DNA of 64,000 nt from Oceanobacillus indicireducens (GCF_014647195.1 NZ_BMOS01000009.1:1-64000), one strand, 5' to 3'. Shown: positions 1 to 8,359, counted from the stretch's first letter. Notes: generated from the sequence alone by a model not told the origin. A program made the numbers and translations.

Positions 1-164
1 TTATATAGTGGTTTCACATAAAGTGTTGCATTTAATATTGCAATTTAGGAAAACTATTTTTTTATCCATAATCAAAGAATGTGCTAGAATTACTCAATCC
101 CTTATAGATTCCTTATAATTAAATATTAGACTTTAGGTATCAGCAAAAAGGAGCATGATATCTA

Positions 165-632
165 ATGTCTGAATATGTCTCTACTAGAATCGGCTTTGAT
201 TTAAATACAATTGATCTAAATGATGAGGAAGAGAAATTGTGGCTTAAATCCTTAATATGGCCCGAGCATAGAGAGAGGTTGTTTATGTTTGAAGAAGCTG
301 CAGGTTACATGAAGGAAGATCCAGTACGCTTGGTGGATGGAGATGGAATAAGTTTATTATCTAAATATGTTGAAGAGGTTCCGGAAGACAATGTGATTTG
401 CATTTTTCATACTCACGTAGCTAACCAAATGCCCAAAAAAAAGCATGACCAATTGTTGCAAACCGTTGAAACTATTGGTGAGAAGAGAGATGTATTCCAT
501 ATCTACAATAACATTCAAGATAAATACTTACATCTAGATTATTATTTGGATGGTGTTGAGTATCGAAATACGATTGCGAAAACCGATGGGCACGGTAGGT
601 GGTTTGAATGGTTATTGAAAAATGAAATGTAG
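165..632 (+). CDS. C-terminal half of a DUF2332-family protein
   Basis: The 155 residues resemble the C-terminal half of DUF2332 proteins, which are usually more than 300 residues long. Recognisable parts are the GFDLNTIDLNDEEEKLWLKS stretch (residues about 9-28), the following WPEH block, and the FHTHVANQMP segment near residue 82. The function of the family is unknown to me. The N-terminal half is absent: the 164 bases upstream are AT-rich and show no continuation in any frame. The ATG is preceded by AAAGGAG about 10 bases upstream, so the fragment may still be translated. It lies next to two damaged acetyltransferase genes, which supports reading it as a decaying accessory gene rather than a natural short form. 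Confidence 0.6.
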   Translation: MSEYVSTRIGFDLNTIDLNDEEEKLWLKSLIWPEHRERLFMFEEAAGYMKEDPVRLVDGDGISLLSKYVEEVPEDNVICIFHTHVANQMPKKKHDQLLQTVETIGEKRDVFHIYNNIQDKYLHLDYYLDGVEYRNTIAKTDGHGRWFEWLLKNEM

Positions 633-781
633 TAGAAATTTAGAATTCGACGTCCTTATAACGTGCTTATATAACGAACAAATAAAGTTATGAATGAGAA
701 AATCATCGGGGTTATACACTTTATAACGAACAAAAGGGATATAAAGCTAAATATATGAAAAGTAAACGGGGGGTGGTTAAA

Positions 782-1257
782 GTGAAAATACTAGAAACGA
801 AGAGACTGTATTTAAGGTACTTTCTGACCCTAAATCGATGCAACACTACCCAGAGGCATTTAGCAAAGACAAGGTGGGAAAATGGATTCAATGGAATATT
901 GATAACTATAATAAATATAACCATGGATTATGGGCTGTAATCTTAAAAGGTGGAGAAAATTTCATTGGAGATCGTGGAATTACCATGCAAATAATTGAAA
1001 AAGAAACAGTACCTGAGCTTGGATTTCATATTATAAAGGACTATTGGAATAAAGGATATGCAACAGAAGCCGCACTTGCATGTAAGGAGTATGCGTTTAG
1101 GGTATTAAATTATCCCAAGCTTTTTTCGTATACTACAGTTCAAAATATTCCCTCGCAAAGGGTAGCGGAAAAAATAGGGATGCAGAAATATAAGGTATTT
1201 GAAAAAAATGGAGAAAAACAAATTGCTCAAGTAGCCGTTAATACTTTGAATCAGTAA
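782..1257 (+). pseudogene. GNAT acetyltransferase with N-terminal deletion and frameshift
   Basis: The main frame encodes a GNAT N-acetyltransferase of the RimJ/RimL type. It reads KVLSDPKSMQHYPEAFSKD from about 814, then GFHIIKDYWNKGYATEAALA, which is motif A (the acetyl-CoA loop is NKGYAT), then the VAEKIGMQKYKVFEKNGE C-terminal strand. The expected start, a GTG at 782 reading VKILETKRLYLR, lies in a different frame. About 20-25 codons that normally join the two parts are missing, and the join around 805-816 shifts the frame. The first in-frame ATG (838) has no good ribosome binding site and would omit the first strand and helix. Probably inactive. The substrate cannot be told. Confidence 0.7.
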
Positions 1258-1345
1258 ATTTGCTCAAATAGGATATTTAAATGCATGTAGCATCTATCTA
1301 AGATATTCATGCAAACTGTTCGGCATTTAAATGGGAGATGAACAT

Positions 1346-1798
1346 ATGAATATTAATTCTATATCAATTAGAAAAATGAAACATACTGATTATGAGGTAA
1401 TGGCTCAATGGCTAAGTACAAAAGAGGTTTTAGAGTTCTATGGGGATTCGAATTCTCCATTTACATTGCAACAAGTTAAGAATAAATATGAACCAAGAGT
1501 GAATGGTGACATACCTGTAATTCCTTATATCGTTGAGTTAGACAATACTCCCATTGGTTTTATGCAACAATATAAATTAAATGAGGAAAAACAAAAAGAA
1601 TTTGGATATCCTAAACATTCAACTGTTTATGGAATTGATCAAGATGTAGATATGATTATTTTAGACCCTGCTGTTTCCAATGTTAGGGCAATAAGGTGTT
1701 ATGAAAAATGCGGATTCAGAAAGATTAAAAAAATTATTAACAATGATAAATTATTTAAATATAACTTTAATGTCGTATCAGAGAAACAAGGGGAATAG
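1346..1798 (+). CDS. AAC(6')-like GNAT acetyltransferase lacking its acetyl-CoA loop
   Basis: The sequence resembles aminoglycoside 6'-N-acetyltransferases of the GNAT fold. It has an N-terminal ISIRKMKHTDYEVMAQWLST, a VIPYIVELDNTPIGFMQQY strand, and the C-terminal ILDPAVSNVRAIRCYEKCGF block with the usual N-x-RAIRxYEKxGF signature. Directly after VYGIDQ the protein jumps to DVDMIILDP. The 25-30 residues that normally lie there (G-x-GIGT motif A, which binds acetyl-CoA) are missing without a frame change. At about 150 residues it is correspondingly short for the family. The ATG at 1346 is chosen because GGGAG lies 8-10 bases upstream; an in-frame ATG at 1331 overlaps that site. Catalysis is doubtful, so it may be a pseudogene. 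Confidence 0.6.
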   Translation: MNINSISIRKMKHTDYEVMAQWLSTKEVLEFYGDSNSPFTLQQVKNKYEPRVNGDIPVIPYIVELDNTPIGFMQQYKLNEEKQKEFGYPKHSTVYGIDQDVDMIILDPAVSNVRAIRCYEKCGFRKIKKIINNDKLFKYNFNVVSEKQGE

Positions 1799-1950
1799 AT
1801 ATTAGTTTTACTTCATATCTTTTTTCCTCCTCTAGTTAACATAATATAAATTATGAGAAGCTACATTAAAAACAGCATTTAATATCTCAATAACAAAGTA
1901 TACTCTTGATAGTGAGATATTTTAACAAAAACTACGAAATGTATTTAAAT

Positions 1951-1985
1951 CAAAAAACCATGCAAATGATATGCACGGCTTTTTT
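1951..1985 (-). terminator. Terminator after ferredoxin gene
   Basis: An imperfect hairpin (CCATGCA at 1958-1964 with TGCACGG at 1972-1978, one mismatch) is followed on the minus strand by a run of T residues. It lies 30-60 bases past the ferredoxin stop. A T run on the plus strand also makes it possibly bidirectional, serving the damaged acetyltransferase gene. Confidence 0.6.
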
Positions 1986-2016
1986 GTGTAAAACGATTTA
2001 AATACAATTGTTTTTC

Positions 2017-2256
2017 TTATCTGTCCTCATAGAACTGGCGATTGAGTGTAATATACTCAGATTCTGATTCTGGAACTTCATCCTCAATGAAAATCGCTTC
2101 CACCGGACAAACCGCTTCACAGGCTCCACAATCTATACAAATATCTGGATCGATATAAAACATATCTTCGCCTTCTTCAATACAATCAACTGGACAAACT
2201 TCAACACATTCGCCAGCTTTCTCAGTTTTACATGGTGATGTAATTACAAATGCCAA
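2017..2256 (-). CDS. Seven- or eight-iron ferredoxin
   Basis: A 79-residue cytosolic electron carrier with two iron-sulfur cluster motifs. The first half has Cys at 9, 17, 21 and 25 (SPCKTEKAGECVEVCPVDC). The second has the classical CIDCGACEAVCP at about 40-51. The wide C-x7-C spacing at the start is typical of seven-iron ferredoxins, which carry one 3Fe-4S and one 4Fe-4S cluster. The start is a TTG with AGGAGG 8 bases upstream, followed by the family's typical AFVIT. It is monocistronic, with its own terminator at about 1955. Its redox partner cannot be inferred from the neighbours. Confidence 0.9.
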   Translation of the reverse strand: MAFVITSPCKTEKAGECVEVCPVDCIEEGEDMFYIDPDICIDCGACEAVCPVEAIFIEDEVPESESEYITLNRQFYEDR

Positions 2257-2363
2257 ATCGAACGCCTCCTTTAGCAGCTAAGTTTTACCACGTTAATTAT
2301 ACATGAACCCTTGCTAACGAACAAAGATTATTAGAGTTTAAACAACTCTAGGCCGTTTTGAAA

Positions 2364-2567
2364 TTAAATTTCTTTAAAATAATCCTTTAAAAATCCACCA
2401 ACTCGGTTGCTATTGTCAATAATGAAGTAAAACTCGTCTGTTTCATTGATTACATCATAAACTTTTCCCGCGGTTAATTTATTATGGACAACGAATTTTG
2501 CTGCATTTGTATGAACGCACTCAATTTGTTTAATTGCTGCTCTTTTTTCCCAATCTAAATGAATCAT
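2364..2567 (-). CDS. Small conserved Bacillaceae protein (DUF6501-like)
   Basis: A 67-residue soluble protein with no membrane segment. It opens with MIHLDWEKRAAIKQIECVHT and carries VHNKLTAGKVYDVINETDEF, which resembles a small Bacillus family I believe is DUF6501. The repeated strand-rich pattern and NSNRVGGFLKDYF end suggest a small beta-barrel. AAGGAG lies at good distance before the ATG. No function is known to me. It stands alone between ferredoxin and the methionine sulfoxide reductase gene. Confidence 0.65.
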   Translation of the reverse strand: MIHLDWEKRAAIKQIECVHTNAAKFVVHNKLTAGKVYDVINETDEFYFIIDNSNRVGGFLKDYFKEI

Positions 2568-2618
2568 ATTCTACTCCTTCTTAGTTTACATAATAAAGTT
2601 ATCGTAAATTTGTGGTTT

Positions 2619-3581
2619 TTACTCATTAAATAAATGTAAATACTGACCGTATCCTTCTTCTTTCATCTTCTCTTTAGGTATAAAACGCATTGCTGCGGAA
2701 TTAATACAATATCGTAATCCGCCTGCCTCAACCGGCCCATCTTCAAAGACATGTCCTAAATGGGAATCAGCAGAGCCGCTTCTCACTTCCGTACGGATCA
2801 TGCCATGGGATGTATCCATATTTTCTTTTATTTCATGTCGGTCAATCGGTCGTGTAAAGCTTGGCCAACCGCAATTTGCATCGTACTGATCTTTCGACGA
2901 GAATAACGGTTTTCCGGATATGATGTCTACATATATTCCATCTTTAAAATTATTCCAGTACTCATTTTTAAATGGCAACTCCGTACCATTTTCCTGAGTT
3001 ACATGATACTGTAATGGTGTTAATTTTTTCTTTAATTCCTCTTTGTCATACGTTTCTTTCCAATTGTTATTAATAAAATCTTCTCTTCCTGAACCTTTTT
3101 TGTATAACCGATAGTGGAACGACTGTTTCTTATAATAATTCTGGTGTTCTTCTTCTGCCGGATAGAACGTCTTAGCTGGAAGTATCTTTGTTACAATCGG
3201 TTTGGAGAATTTCCCACTTGCCTCAAGCGCCTGTTTTGATTCTTCCGCAATCGCCCTTTGTTCTTCGTTGTGATAGAAGATTGCTGTTTGATATGATTCC
3301 CCTCTATCATTGAATTGTCCACCTAGATCAGTCGGGTCAATCTGTTGCCAGTACGTTTCTACAAGTTCTTTGTATGGCATCAATGCAGGGTCAAATGTAA
3401 TTTCAACTGCTTCGACATGCCCTGTTGTATTGGAACATACTTGTTCATAGGTAGGGTTTTCCACATGACCACCTGTATATCCTGAAACGACACGTTCAAT
3501 ACCCGGGCGGCTGTCAAAGGGTTCAACCATGCACCAAAAACAGCCGCCGGCAAACGTAGCTTTTTCTAAAGAATTAGACAT
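2619..3581 (-). CDS. msrAB: Bifunctional methionine sulfoxide reductase MsrA-MsrB
   Basis: The protein reduces both stereoisomers of oxidised methionine in damaged proteins, using thioredoxin. The MsrA domain covers residues 1 to about 160, with catalytic Cys14 in GGCFWC. The MsrB domain covers about 180-315, with [10 protein letters not shown] and the catalytic Cys in [11 protein letters not shown]. The paired CxxC zinc motifs of zinc-type MsrB are not seen. Many relatives encode the two as separate adjacent genes; here they are fused into one 320-residue chain. The ATG has GGAGGA 8 bases upstream. It is apparently a single-gene unit. Confidence 0.95.
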   Translation of the reverse strand: MSNSLEKATFAGGCFWCMVEPFDSRPGIERVVSGYTGGHVENPTYEQVCSNTTGHVEAVEITFDPALMPYKELVETYWQQIDPTDLGGQFNDRGESYQTAIFYHNEEQRAIAEESKQALEASGKFSKPIVTKILPAKTFYPAEEEHQNYYKKQSFHYRLYKKGSGREDFINNNWKETYDKEELKKKLTPLQYHVTQENGTELPFKNEYWNNFKDGIYVDIISGKPLFSSKDQYDANCGWPSFTRPIDRHEIKENMDTSHGMIRTEVRSGSADSHLGHVFEDGPVEAGGLRYCINSAAMRFIPKEKMKEEGYGQYLHLFNE

Positions 3582-3660
3582 GAATTATTCCTCCAGTGCT
3601 CTAGTGATAATATCTATTTTTCCGTTTTTTTATTTAAAATGCAAGTATACTGCATATTTT

Positions 3661-4140
3661 TCATATATAAAGCTTTGGAGTTGATAAACCAGTTCTCTTT
3701 TCCACTTTCTTCTCTACCTTTTCCGTTGCTATATCTTTTTCTTTTTCATTTCCTTTTTCTTCACCTGTACCCTCTGCTTCCTTTTTTTCCTCCCCTTTCT
3801 CCTCTTCGGGGTCATCGATATTTTTAAAGGCTTTTACCATCCGATACATGGCTGGTAGATTTTTTAACATTGGCCCGTACTCCTTAATAATTGGTGTCGT
3901 TGTTTCTACGACTCTTAAAACCTGCTGTATATTATTCAGTATACCCGAAAAACCACTAATACCTTTACTGATTTGAGGATTATTTAATAAATTTCCCGAA
4001 GTTAGTTTCTGCAAGCTTACTGGAAAACGGCTGCGTCGCACTGGAGGTTGTGGGGGATTTCCAAACAAAAAGGAATTCATTCCTTGAGGTGGTTGTTGCC
4101 TATAATGGTAATTCAGGTTTCTTTGTCTTGGTCCGAGCAT
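3661..4140 (-). CDS. YqfQ/VrrA-like protein
   Basis: A 159-residue protein. It has a proline- and glutamine-rich N-terminus, then a conserved block at about 60-110 (ISGFSGILNNIQQVLRVVET, then PIIKEYGPMLKNLPAMYRMV). The tail is very acidic and lysine-rich and ends near TGLSTPKLYI. The central block matches the YqfQ (VrrA) family of Bacillus, whose members I recall as having low-complexity, repeat-rich ends. The function is not established; a spore-related role is only a guess. AGGGGTGAG precedes the ATG. In B. subtilis yqfQ lies in another region, so the position here is a rearrangement. Confidence 0.7.
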   Translation of the reverse strand: MLGPRQRNLNYHYRQQPPQGMNSFLFGNPPQPPVRRSRFPVSLQKLTSGNLLNNPQISKGISGFSGILNNIQQVLRVVETTTPIIKEYGPMLKNLPAMYRMVKAFKNIDDPEEEKGEEKKEAEGTGEEKGNEKEKDIATEKVEKKVEKRTGLSTPKLYI

Positions 4141-4432
4141 CTTCTCACCCCTGCCTTCTATTGCTTACTTTTATAATGTACGTAACACCTGATGAAAAAG
4201 TGTAGGCAATATATTATTTCCCGGGCAAGCGCAGGAATCAGCATAAAATTGCATGTTTGCAGTGTTTTCTTCGTTTTCTTTGACGAATCCTGTCAAATAA
4301 ATTTCAAACAAACGTTTGATTTAATATATTCTGTCCATCCACACCTGTTTTTACCATTGAGCGCAAACGAATCAAAAAAGAGGATGGAACTGTTCTGCAC
4401 CTTCCTCTTCCGTTCCCTTACAAAAAATTGCA

Positions 4433-4468
4433 TTAAAAAATGAGGCTGATCATTCCCTAGCCTCATTT
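4433..4468 (-). terminator. Terminator after yozE
   Basis: A perfect 9-bp stem (AATGAGGCT at 4439-4447 with AGCCTCATT at 4459-4467) is followed on the minus strand by TTTTTT. It abuts the stop codon of the gene ending at 4469. Confidence 0.85.
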
Positions 4469-4681
4469 TTATCTATTATGATATAAATCCCATACTTCAT
4501 CAAACGTGCGAAGTGCGCCTGGAAATGGACTATTCCACTCCAGGTAATCACTTATTTCATTGTAATCATCCGAATGCTTTGGGAAATCGTGCTCTCGAAA
4601 AACCCACTCGGCCAACTTACATTTGTCATCGGGAACTTTCATCCCGCGGAAAGTCATCAAATGCTGATAAAATGTCTTCAA
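4469..4681 (-). CDS. yozE: YozE family protein (UPF0346)
   Basis: A 70-residue acidic cytosolic protein of unknown function that belongs to the YozE/UPF0346 family of Firmicutes. The conserved features are KTFYQHLMTFRG at the N-terminus, HDFPKHSDDYNEISDYLEW at about 31-49, and TFDEVWDLY near the end. The length is normal for the family. The start appears to be TTG with GAGGTG 5 bases upstream, as no in-frame ATG is suitably placed. A strong terminator follows immediately, so it is the last gene after tatC (27 bases away). Confidence 0.85.
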   Translation of the reverse strand: MKTFYQHLMTFRGMKVPDDKCKLAEWVFREHDFPKHSDDYNEISDYLEWNSPFPGALRTFDEVWDLYHNR

Positions 4682-4707
4682 GAAAACACCTCAATCTATT
4701 CTTCTCA

Positions 4708-5472
4708 TCAGGTTGATGAATCATTTTGGTTCATAAATTCCTCATGTTTTTTTAACTTTCTCTTATACACTATCTTAGATAACTGCACGCCTATTTCGTA
4801 AAGAAGAATTAATGGGACGGCTACAACGAGCTGTAAAACAAAGTCAGGAGGTGTGATTAACACTCCAATTATGATCAAGCCGAAATATGCATATTTTCTA
4901 TTTTTAATCATGAAGTCTGGAGTAAGTATGCCTAGACTCGTTAAAAACATAACAATAATCGGTAATTCGAACAGTAAAGCAAATGGTACTGTAACTCGAA
5001 ATAGGAATGAAAAATAGCGATCGACTGTAAACATAATATTAAACATTCCGTCGTTCAACGATAACAGGAATGGCATGATCAGTTCTACGAAAACAAAATA
5101 GCCAAAGATGAGTCCACCAATAAATAAAAGAAATACTACCGGTATATAACCAATTGTCGCTTTTCTTTCGTGTGGAAGTAAACCAGGCTTAACAAAGGCC
5201 CAAATTTGATACGTAAGAAGTGGAATGGTTCCAACAATCGCAACCAGCCCTGCCATGGAGAAATAAATCCAAATAATTTCTGTTGGACTAATTGCCGTTA
5301 ATTCCAAGTCTATATCGTTAACAAAAAACCAATAAATATCTCTAATGTAAATAAATCCGACAATGAAGAAACCGATAAAGAAAAGCGCGGTAACGATTAA
5401 TCGGTTACGCAGTTCAGAAAGATGGTCAACGAGATTCATCTCTTTTTCTTCAATTTGACCTTTTTTAGCCAT
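4708..5472 (-). CDS. tatC: Twin-arginine translocase subunit TatC
   Basis: TatC is the membrane receptor for twin-arginine signal peptides on folded proteins. The 254 residues show six hydrophobic segments. The conserved N-terminal MNLVDHLSELRNRLI (H and E of the HLxELR box) sits at about residues 12-26, and F-x-KPGLLPHERK at about 92. The C-terminus is lysine-rich and cytosolic. The ATG has AGGGGTG upstream. It lies downstream of two tatA genes; a 17-bp hairpin separates it from the nearer one. A likely substrate in this window is the Rieske protein QcrA. Confidence 0.96.
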   Translation of the reverse strand: MAKKGQIEEKEMNLVDHLSELRNRLIVTALFFIGFFIVGFIYIRDIYWFFVNDIDLELTAISPTEIIWIYFSMAGLVAIVGTIPLLTYQIWAFVKPGLLPHERKATIGYIPVVFLLFIGGLIFGYFVFVELIMPFLLSLNDGMFNIMFTVDRYFSFLFRVTVPFALLFELPIIVMFLTSLGILTPDFMIKNRKYAYFGLIIIGVLITPPDFVLQLVVAVPLILLYEIGVQLSKIVYKRKLKKHEEFMNQNDSST

Positions 5473-5501
5473 TTAAGAAACACCCCTAATCGAAAAAACA
5501 C

Positions 5502-5547
5502 ATAAAAGAAGATGTAAGGTAAAATAGAAACTTACATCTTCTTTTAT
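5502..5547 (-). terminator. 17-bp hairpin between tatA and tatC
   Basis: A perfect 17-bp inverted repeat (5502-5518 with 5531-5547) and a 12-base loop lie between the second tatA stop and the tatC start. On the minus strand the stem is followed by ATGTGTTTTTT, so it can act as a full or partial terminator. It may also be a processing or stability element that lets TatA be made in excess of TatC. Confidence 0.6.
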
Positions 5548-5578
5548 CCGAAATTATTTTTTGAATTGGAATAATGTA

Positions 5579-5755
5579 TTACTGTTTATTATTCTCTTCA
5601 TCTTCAGTTTCAGTTAATCCCTTTGTTGCATTCTTAAATTCTTTCAGTGAATGCCCAAAAGCTTTACCAATTTCCGGAAGTTTATTTGGGCCAAATACAA
5701 TAAGAGCAACAATTAAAATTAATATTAATCCAGGGATTCCGATATTACTTAGCAT
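5579..5755 (-). CDS. tatA: Twin-arginine translocase subunit TatA (second copy)
   Basis: A 58-residue TatA-type pore protein. It has a short N-terminus ([10 protein letters not shown]), one transmembrane helix at about 6-21, the FGP hinge at 21-23, then the amphipathic helix [20 protein letters not shown] and a short charged tail ending ENNKQ. The N-terminal half is nearly identical to the TatA encoded just upstream (5771-5989), so this is a tandem duplication. The start ATG lies 15 bases after the first copy's stop and has GGGGTGAAGGA upstream. A long hairpin then separates it from tatC. Confidence 0.93.
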   Translation of the reverse strand: MLSNIGIPGLILILIVALIVFGPNKLPEIGKAFGHSLKEFKNATKGLTETEDEENNKQ

Positions 5756-5770
5756 GTTCCTTCACCCCAT

Positions 5771-5989
5771 TTATCTGGACTTGGTGTCATCATTCACAAT
5801 GGATTTAACTTCTTTTATTTCATCTGTAACACCGCTAGTTAAATCATTTGTGGACTTCTTAAATTCCCGTAACGTATCACCAGCAGCCTTACCAATTTGT
5901 GGAAGTTTATCTGGTCCGAAAACAATAAGAGCAACAATCAGAATAAGAATTAATCCTGGAAACCCTATATTTGCCAGCATGTTTATCAT
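5771..5989 (-). CDS. tatA: Twin-arginine translocase subunit TatA (first copy)
   Basis: A 72-residue TatA-type protein with the family layout. There is a hydrophobic helix at about 6-24 ([17 protein letters not shown]), the FGPDKLP hinge, then the amphipathic helix [19 protein letters not shown] and a polar tail. It is 14 residues longer than the second copy, and the extra length is all in the tail. This is the first gene of the tatA-tatA-tatC cluster. The two TatA forms may have divided duties or simply raise TatA dosage; the sequence does not decide. GGAGATGATAAAC precedes the ATG; an in-frame second ATG lies at codon 4. Confidence 0.93.
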   Translation of the reverse strand: MINMLANIGFPGLILILIVALIVFGPDKLPQIGKAAGDTLREFKKSTNDLTSGVTDEIKEVKSIVNDDTKSR

Positions 5990-6057
5990 CTCCGTTTTAA
6001 GTATAAGTCTATGATGCTAACCATTAGTATATAGCATTAGAAGAATCTGTACAAGTT

Positions 6058-6555
6058 CTATTCCTTATTCTTCCGTTCATAAACAAGATAATAATAATCA
6101 TAAGGGTTCTTTTCATCTTTCTTCCCTTTTGTTTTCTCGGTTAATTCCCATTCATCTAAGGAAATGGATGGGAAGAACGTATCTCCTGCAAAATCTTCAT
6201 CAATCCATGTAATGTATAACCGGTCAGCAAAAGGAAGTACTTGCTTAAAAATATCTCCTCCACCAATCACAAAATATTCTTCTTGCGGATTGTCATCATT
6301 CCATGTTTTGATTGGTTCCAAGTCATGGATCACTTCGACTTCTTCTGGAAATTCATAGTTCCCTCTTGTAATGACAACATGCTTCCGTTTCGGTAAGATG
6401 CGTCCAATCGATTCAAATGTTTTTCTCCCCATAATGATCGTGTGACCTGTCGTTGTTTCTTTGAAATAACGTAGATCATCCGGCAAATGCCAAGGTAAAT
6501 CATTGTCGGACCCAATGACATGATTACGGTCCATTGCTACGAGTAAGGAAATCAT
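6058..6555 (-). CDS. folA: Dihydrofolate reductase
   Basis: The enzyme reduces dihydrofolate to tetrahydrofolate with NADPH, restoring the cofactor oxidised by thymidylate synthase encoded just upstream. The 165-residue chain begins MISLLVAMDRNHVIG. It has the W22 and D27 active-site pair in LPWHLPDDLRYF, the NADPH loop IIMGRKTFESIG, and VIGGGDIFKQVLP near residue 97. A longer open frame exists to 6618, but the ATG at 6555 has AAAGGGGGAG upstream and gives the family-standard start. It is 16 bases after thyA, so the two are co-transcribed. Confidence 0.97.
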   Translation of the reverse strand: MISLLVAMDRNHVIGSDNDLPWHLPDDLRYFKETTTGHTIIMGRKTFESIGRILPKRKHVVITRGNYEFPEEVEVIHDLEPIKTWNDDNPQEEYFVIGGGDIFKQVLPFADRLYITWIDEDFAGDTFFPSISLDEWELTEKTKGKKDEKNPYDYYYLVYERKNKE

Positions 6556-6571
6556 CGTTAACTCCCCCTTT

Positions 6572-7528
6572 CTATACAGCAATCGGAGCTCTAATAGCTG
6601 GATGCGGATTATAGTCAATTAATTCAAAATCGGATAGTTCAAAATCAAATACCGATTGCTTGTCCGTATTCAATTTCAATTTCGGTAACGGACGTACCTC
6701 CCTTTTGAGTTGAATCTTCACTTGTTCCAGATGGTTGGAATAAATATGAGCATCTCCAATCGTATGGACGAATTCTCCTACTTCCAAATCGCATTCATGG
6801 GCAATCAAATGCGTCAAGAGCGCATAACTAGCGATATTAAATGGTACACCTAGGAATGTGTCTCCACTGCGCTGGTATAATTGGCACGACAATTTGCCAT
6901 CTGCTACATAAAACTGGAATAGTGTGTGACATGGTGGTAAGGCCATGAATGGAATGTCTTCCGGGTTCCATGCGGACACGATATGTCTGCGTGAATCGGG
7001 ATTATTGCGGATCGAGTCAATGACATCCTTCAGCTGGTCAATCGCTTCTCCTGATTTTGTTTCCCAGTGACGCCACTGCTTACCGTAGACAAATCCTAAA
7101 TCACCGTATTTACTTGCAAACGCATCGTCGGTTAAAATTTTTTCCTTGAAAGTTTCCATTTGTTTTTTGTATTCTAAATTAAAGGCCTCATCCTGTAAAC
7201 TACGATGACCGAAATCCGTCATATCCGGTCCATCATAATCGTCACTCTCCACCCACTTTTCAAAAGCCCATTCATTCCAAATATTATTATTGTTTTCTAA
7301 AAGGTAACGGATATTCGTATCCCCTTTAATAAACCAAAGCAGCTCAGAAGCAATCAAATTAAAGTTTACTTTCTTCGTTGTAAGTAATGGAAAGCCTTCA
7401 CTTAAATCAAAGCGCATTTGGTGACCGAAAACAGAGTATGTACCTGTTCCCGTCCGGTCCGCTTTCTTATTTCCATTTTCTAAAATTAAACGGCATAAAT
7501 CCAGATATGCCTGTTCTCCTTGTACCAT
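6572..7528 (-). CDS. thyA: Thymidylate synthase (long form)
   Basis: ThyA methylates dUMP to dTMP using methylene-tetrahydrofolate. The catalytic cysteine lies in [13 protein letters not shown], preceded by [13 protein letters not shown] (phosphate-binding arginines). The [20 protein letters not shown] and [10 protein letters not shown] blocks are intact. At 318 residues it is the long form, with an insertion of about 50 residues before the arginine block compared with 264-residue ThyA proteins. GGGAGGG precedes the ATG. It forms a unit with folA downstream and possibly with the HD-hydrolase gene 43 bases upstream. Confidence 0.97.
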   Translation of the reverse strand: MVQGEQAYLDLCRLILENGNKKADRTGTGTYSVFGHQMRFDLSEGFPLLTTKKVNFNLIASELLWFIKGDTNIRYLLENNNNIWNEWAFEKWVESDDYDGPDMTDFGHRSLQDEAFNLEYKKQMETFKEKILTDDAFASKYGDLGFVYGKQWRHWETKSGEAIDQLKDVIDSIRNNPDSRRHIVSAWNPEDIPFMALPPCHTLFQFYVADGKLSCQLYQRSGDTFLGVPFNIASYALLTHLIAHECDLEVGEFVHTIGDAHIYSNHLEQVKIQLKREVRPLPKLKLNTDKQSVFDFELSDFELIDYNPHPAIRAPIAV

Positions 7529-7571
7529 GTCGATACCCTCCCATTGTTAATATTCCCCTTCTTTCTCCCAT

Positions 7572-8177
7572 CTATTTATCTGTTCCCCACTCTTTATGAA
7601 ACTGCTCTAGAAATAAAAGCATCCAGCGATGGCGTTCCATTGCAATCTGTTTTGCGTAAGAAGTATGGAGCTTATCTTTTATTTTCAATAATTTATCATA
7701 AAAATGTTGGATGGAAGTATGCGGATTGCCCTGTTTATAGATCAATTGATTGTTCGCTCCACCATACTGGAAAGTCCGTGCAATCCCAATTGCTCCGATA
7801 GCGTCCAGCCGGTCAGCATCTTGTACAATCTTCCCAGTCCAAGTAGCAGGTGTTTTTCCCTCTTTAAAAGAAATAGTTGAAATAACATGATTGATATCAT
7901 GTTTCGCTTGATTATGGATGGAGATATGATCTAAAAATATATTCATTTCATCAATCGCTTGGTCTGGGTCTGAGAAGAGTTTACGGTCCCCAACATCATG
8001 AAGCCATCCGGCAGCCTCACATAAGAAAGGGTCACGGCCTTCTTCTTTTGCGATTTTCTTTGCCATTAAAGCAACACGTCGCATATGTTCATAATCATGT
8101 CCTGTTGGATCATCATGGAATAACTGATATGTAAATTCACGAATTTCGTTTAATTGCTGCTGTTGGATTTCGTCCAT
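7572..8177 (-). CDS. HD-domain hydrolase (YpgQ-like)
   Basis: A 201-residue metal-dependent phosphohydrolase of the HD superfamily. The ligand set is visible: H in GHDYEHMRRV (about 28-37), HD in AAGWLHDVGD (about 60-69), and D in IVQDADRLDAIGAIG (about 129). It resembles B. subtilis YpgQ, which I recall as a nucleoside triphosphate pyrophosphohydrolase. Its place before thyA-folA fits a nucleotide housekeeping role, but the substrate is inferred. The ATG follows a GGGGGGAC site. Confidence 0.8.
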   Translation of the reverse strand: MDEIQQQQLNEIREFTYQLFHDDPTGHDYEHMRRVALMAKKIAKEEGRDPFLCEAAGWLHDVGDRKLFSDPDQAIDEMNIFLDHISIHNQAKHDINHVISTISFKEGKTPATWTGKIVQDADRLDAIGAIGIARTFQYGGANNQLIYKQGNPHTSIQHFYDKLLKIKDKLHTSYAKQIAMERHRWMLLFLEQFHKEWGTDK

Positions 8178-8292
8178 CCTCTGTCCCCCCTTTTTCTATA
8201 TTACTTTATTTTGTATAGGAATGCATTTGATTCATTCGTTTTTCCGACAAACTAATATTTAAAAAGATTCAGAAAAAAATACTGTAAATTTC

Positions 8293-8321
8293 TTGACTAG
8301 TCTAATTAAATGAGTTATCAT
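8293..8321 (+). promoter_or_regulatory. Likely promoter of the cold-shock gene
   Basis: TTGACT and TATCAT are separated by 17 bases, which fits a vegetative (sigma A) promoter. It would start transcription near 8328, giving a leader of about 160 bases before the cold-shock gene. Confidence 0.6.
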
Positions 8322-8359
8322 AGGTTCAACAAAGCAGAAGTACGGATTCATTAAACACA

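Noticed and set aside
721-924. 67-codon minus-strand frame over the acetyltransferase pseudogene
   Set aside because: Antisense shadow with no ribosome site; AT-rich hydrophobic translation expected by chance.
3639-3827. 62-codon frame rich in Phe, Leu and Pro
   Set aside because: Antisense of the acidic Lys/Glu tail of the YqfQ-like gene, which produces such composition.
4192-4443. 83-codon plus-strand frame between yqfQ-like gene and yozE
   Set aside because: No ribosome site, low-complexity ending, and it runs into the yozE terminator hairpin.
5574-6014. 146-codon plus-strand frame across both tatA genes
   Set aside because: It is the antisense of the tandem tatA copies; its internal repeat merely mirrors the gene duplication.
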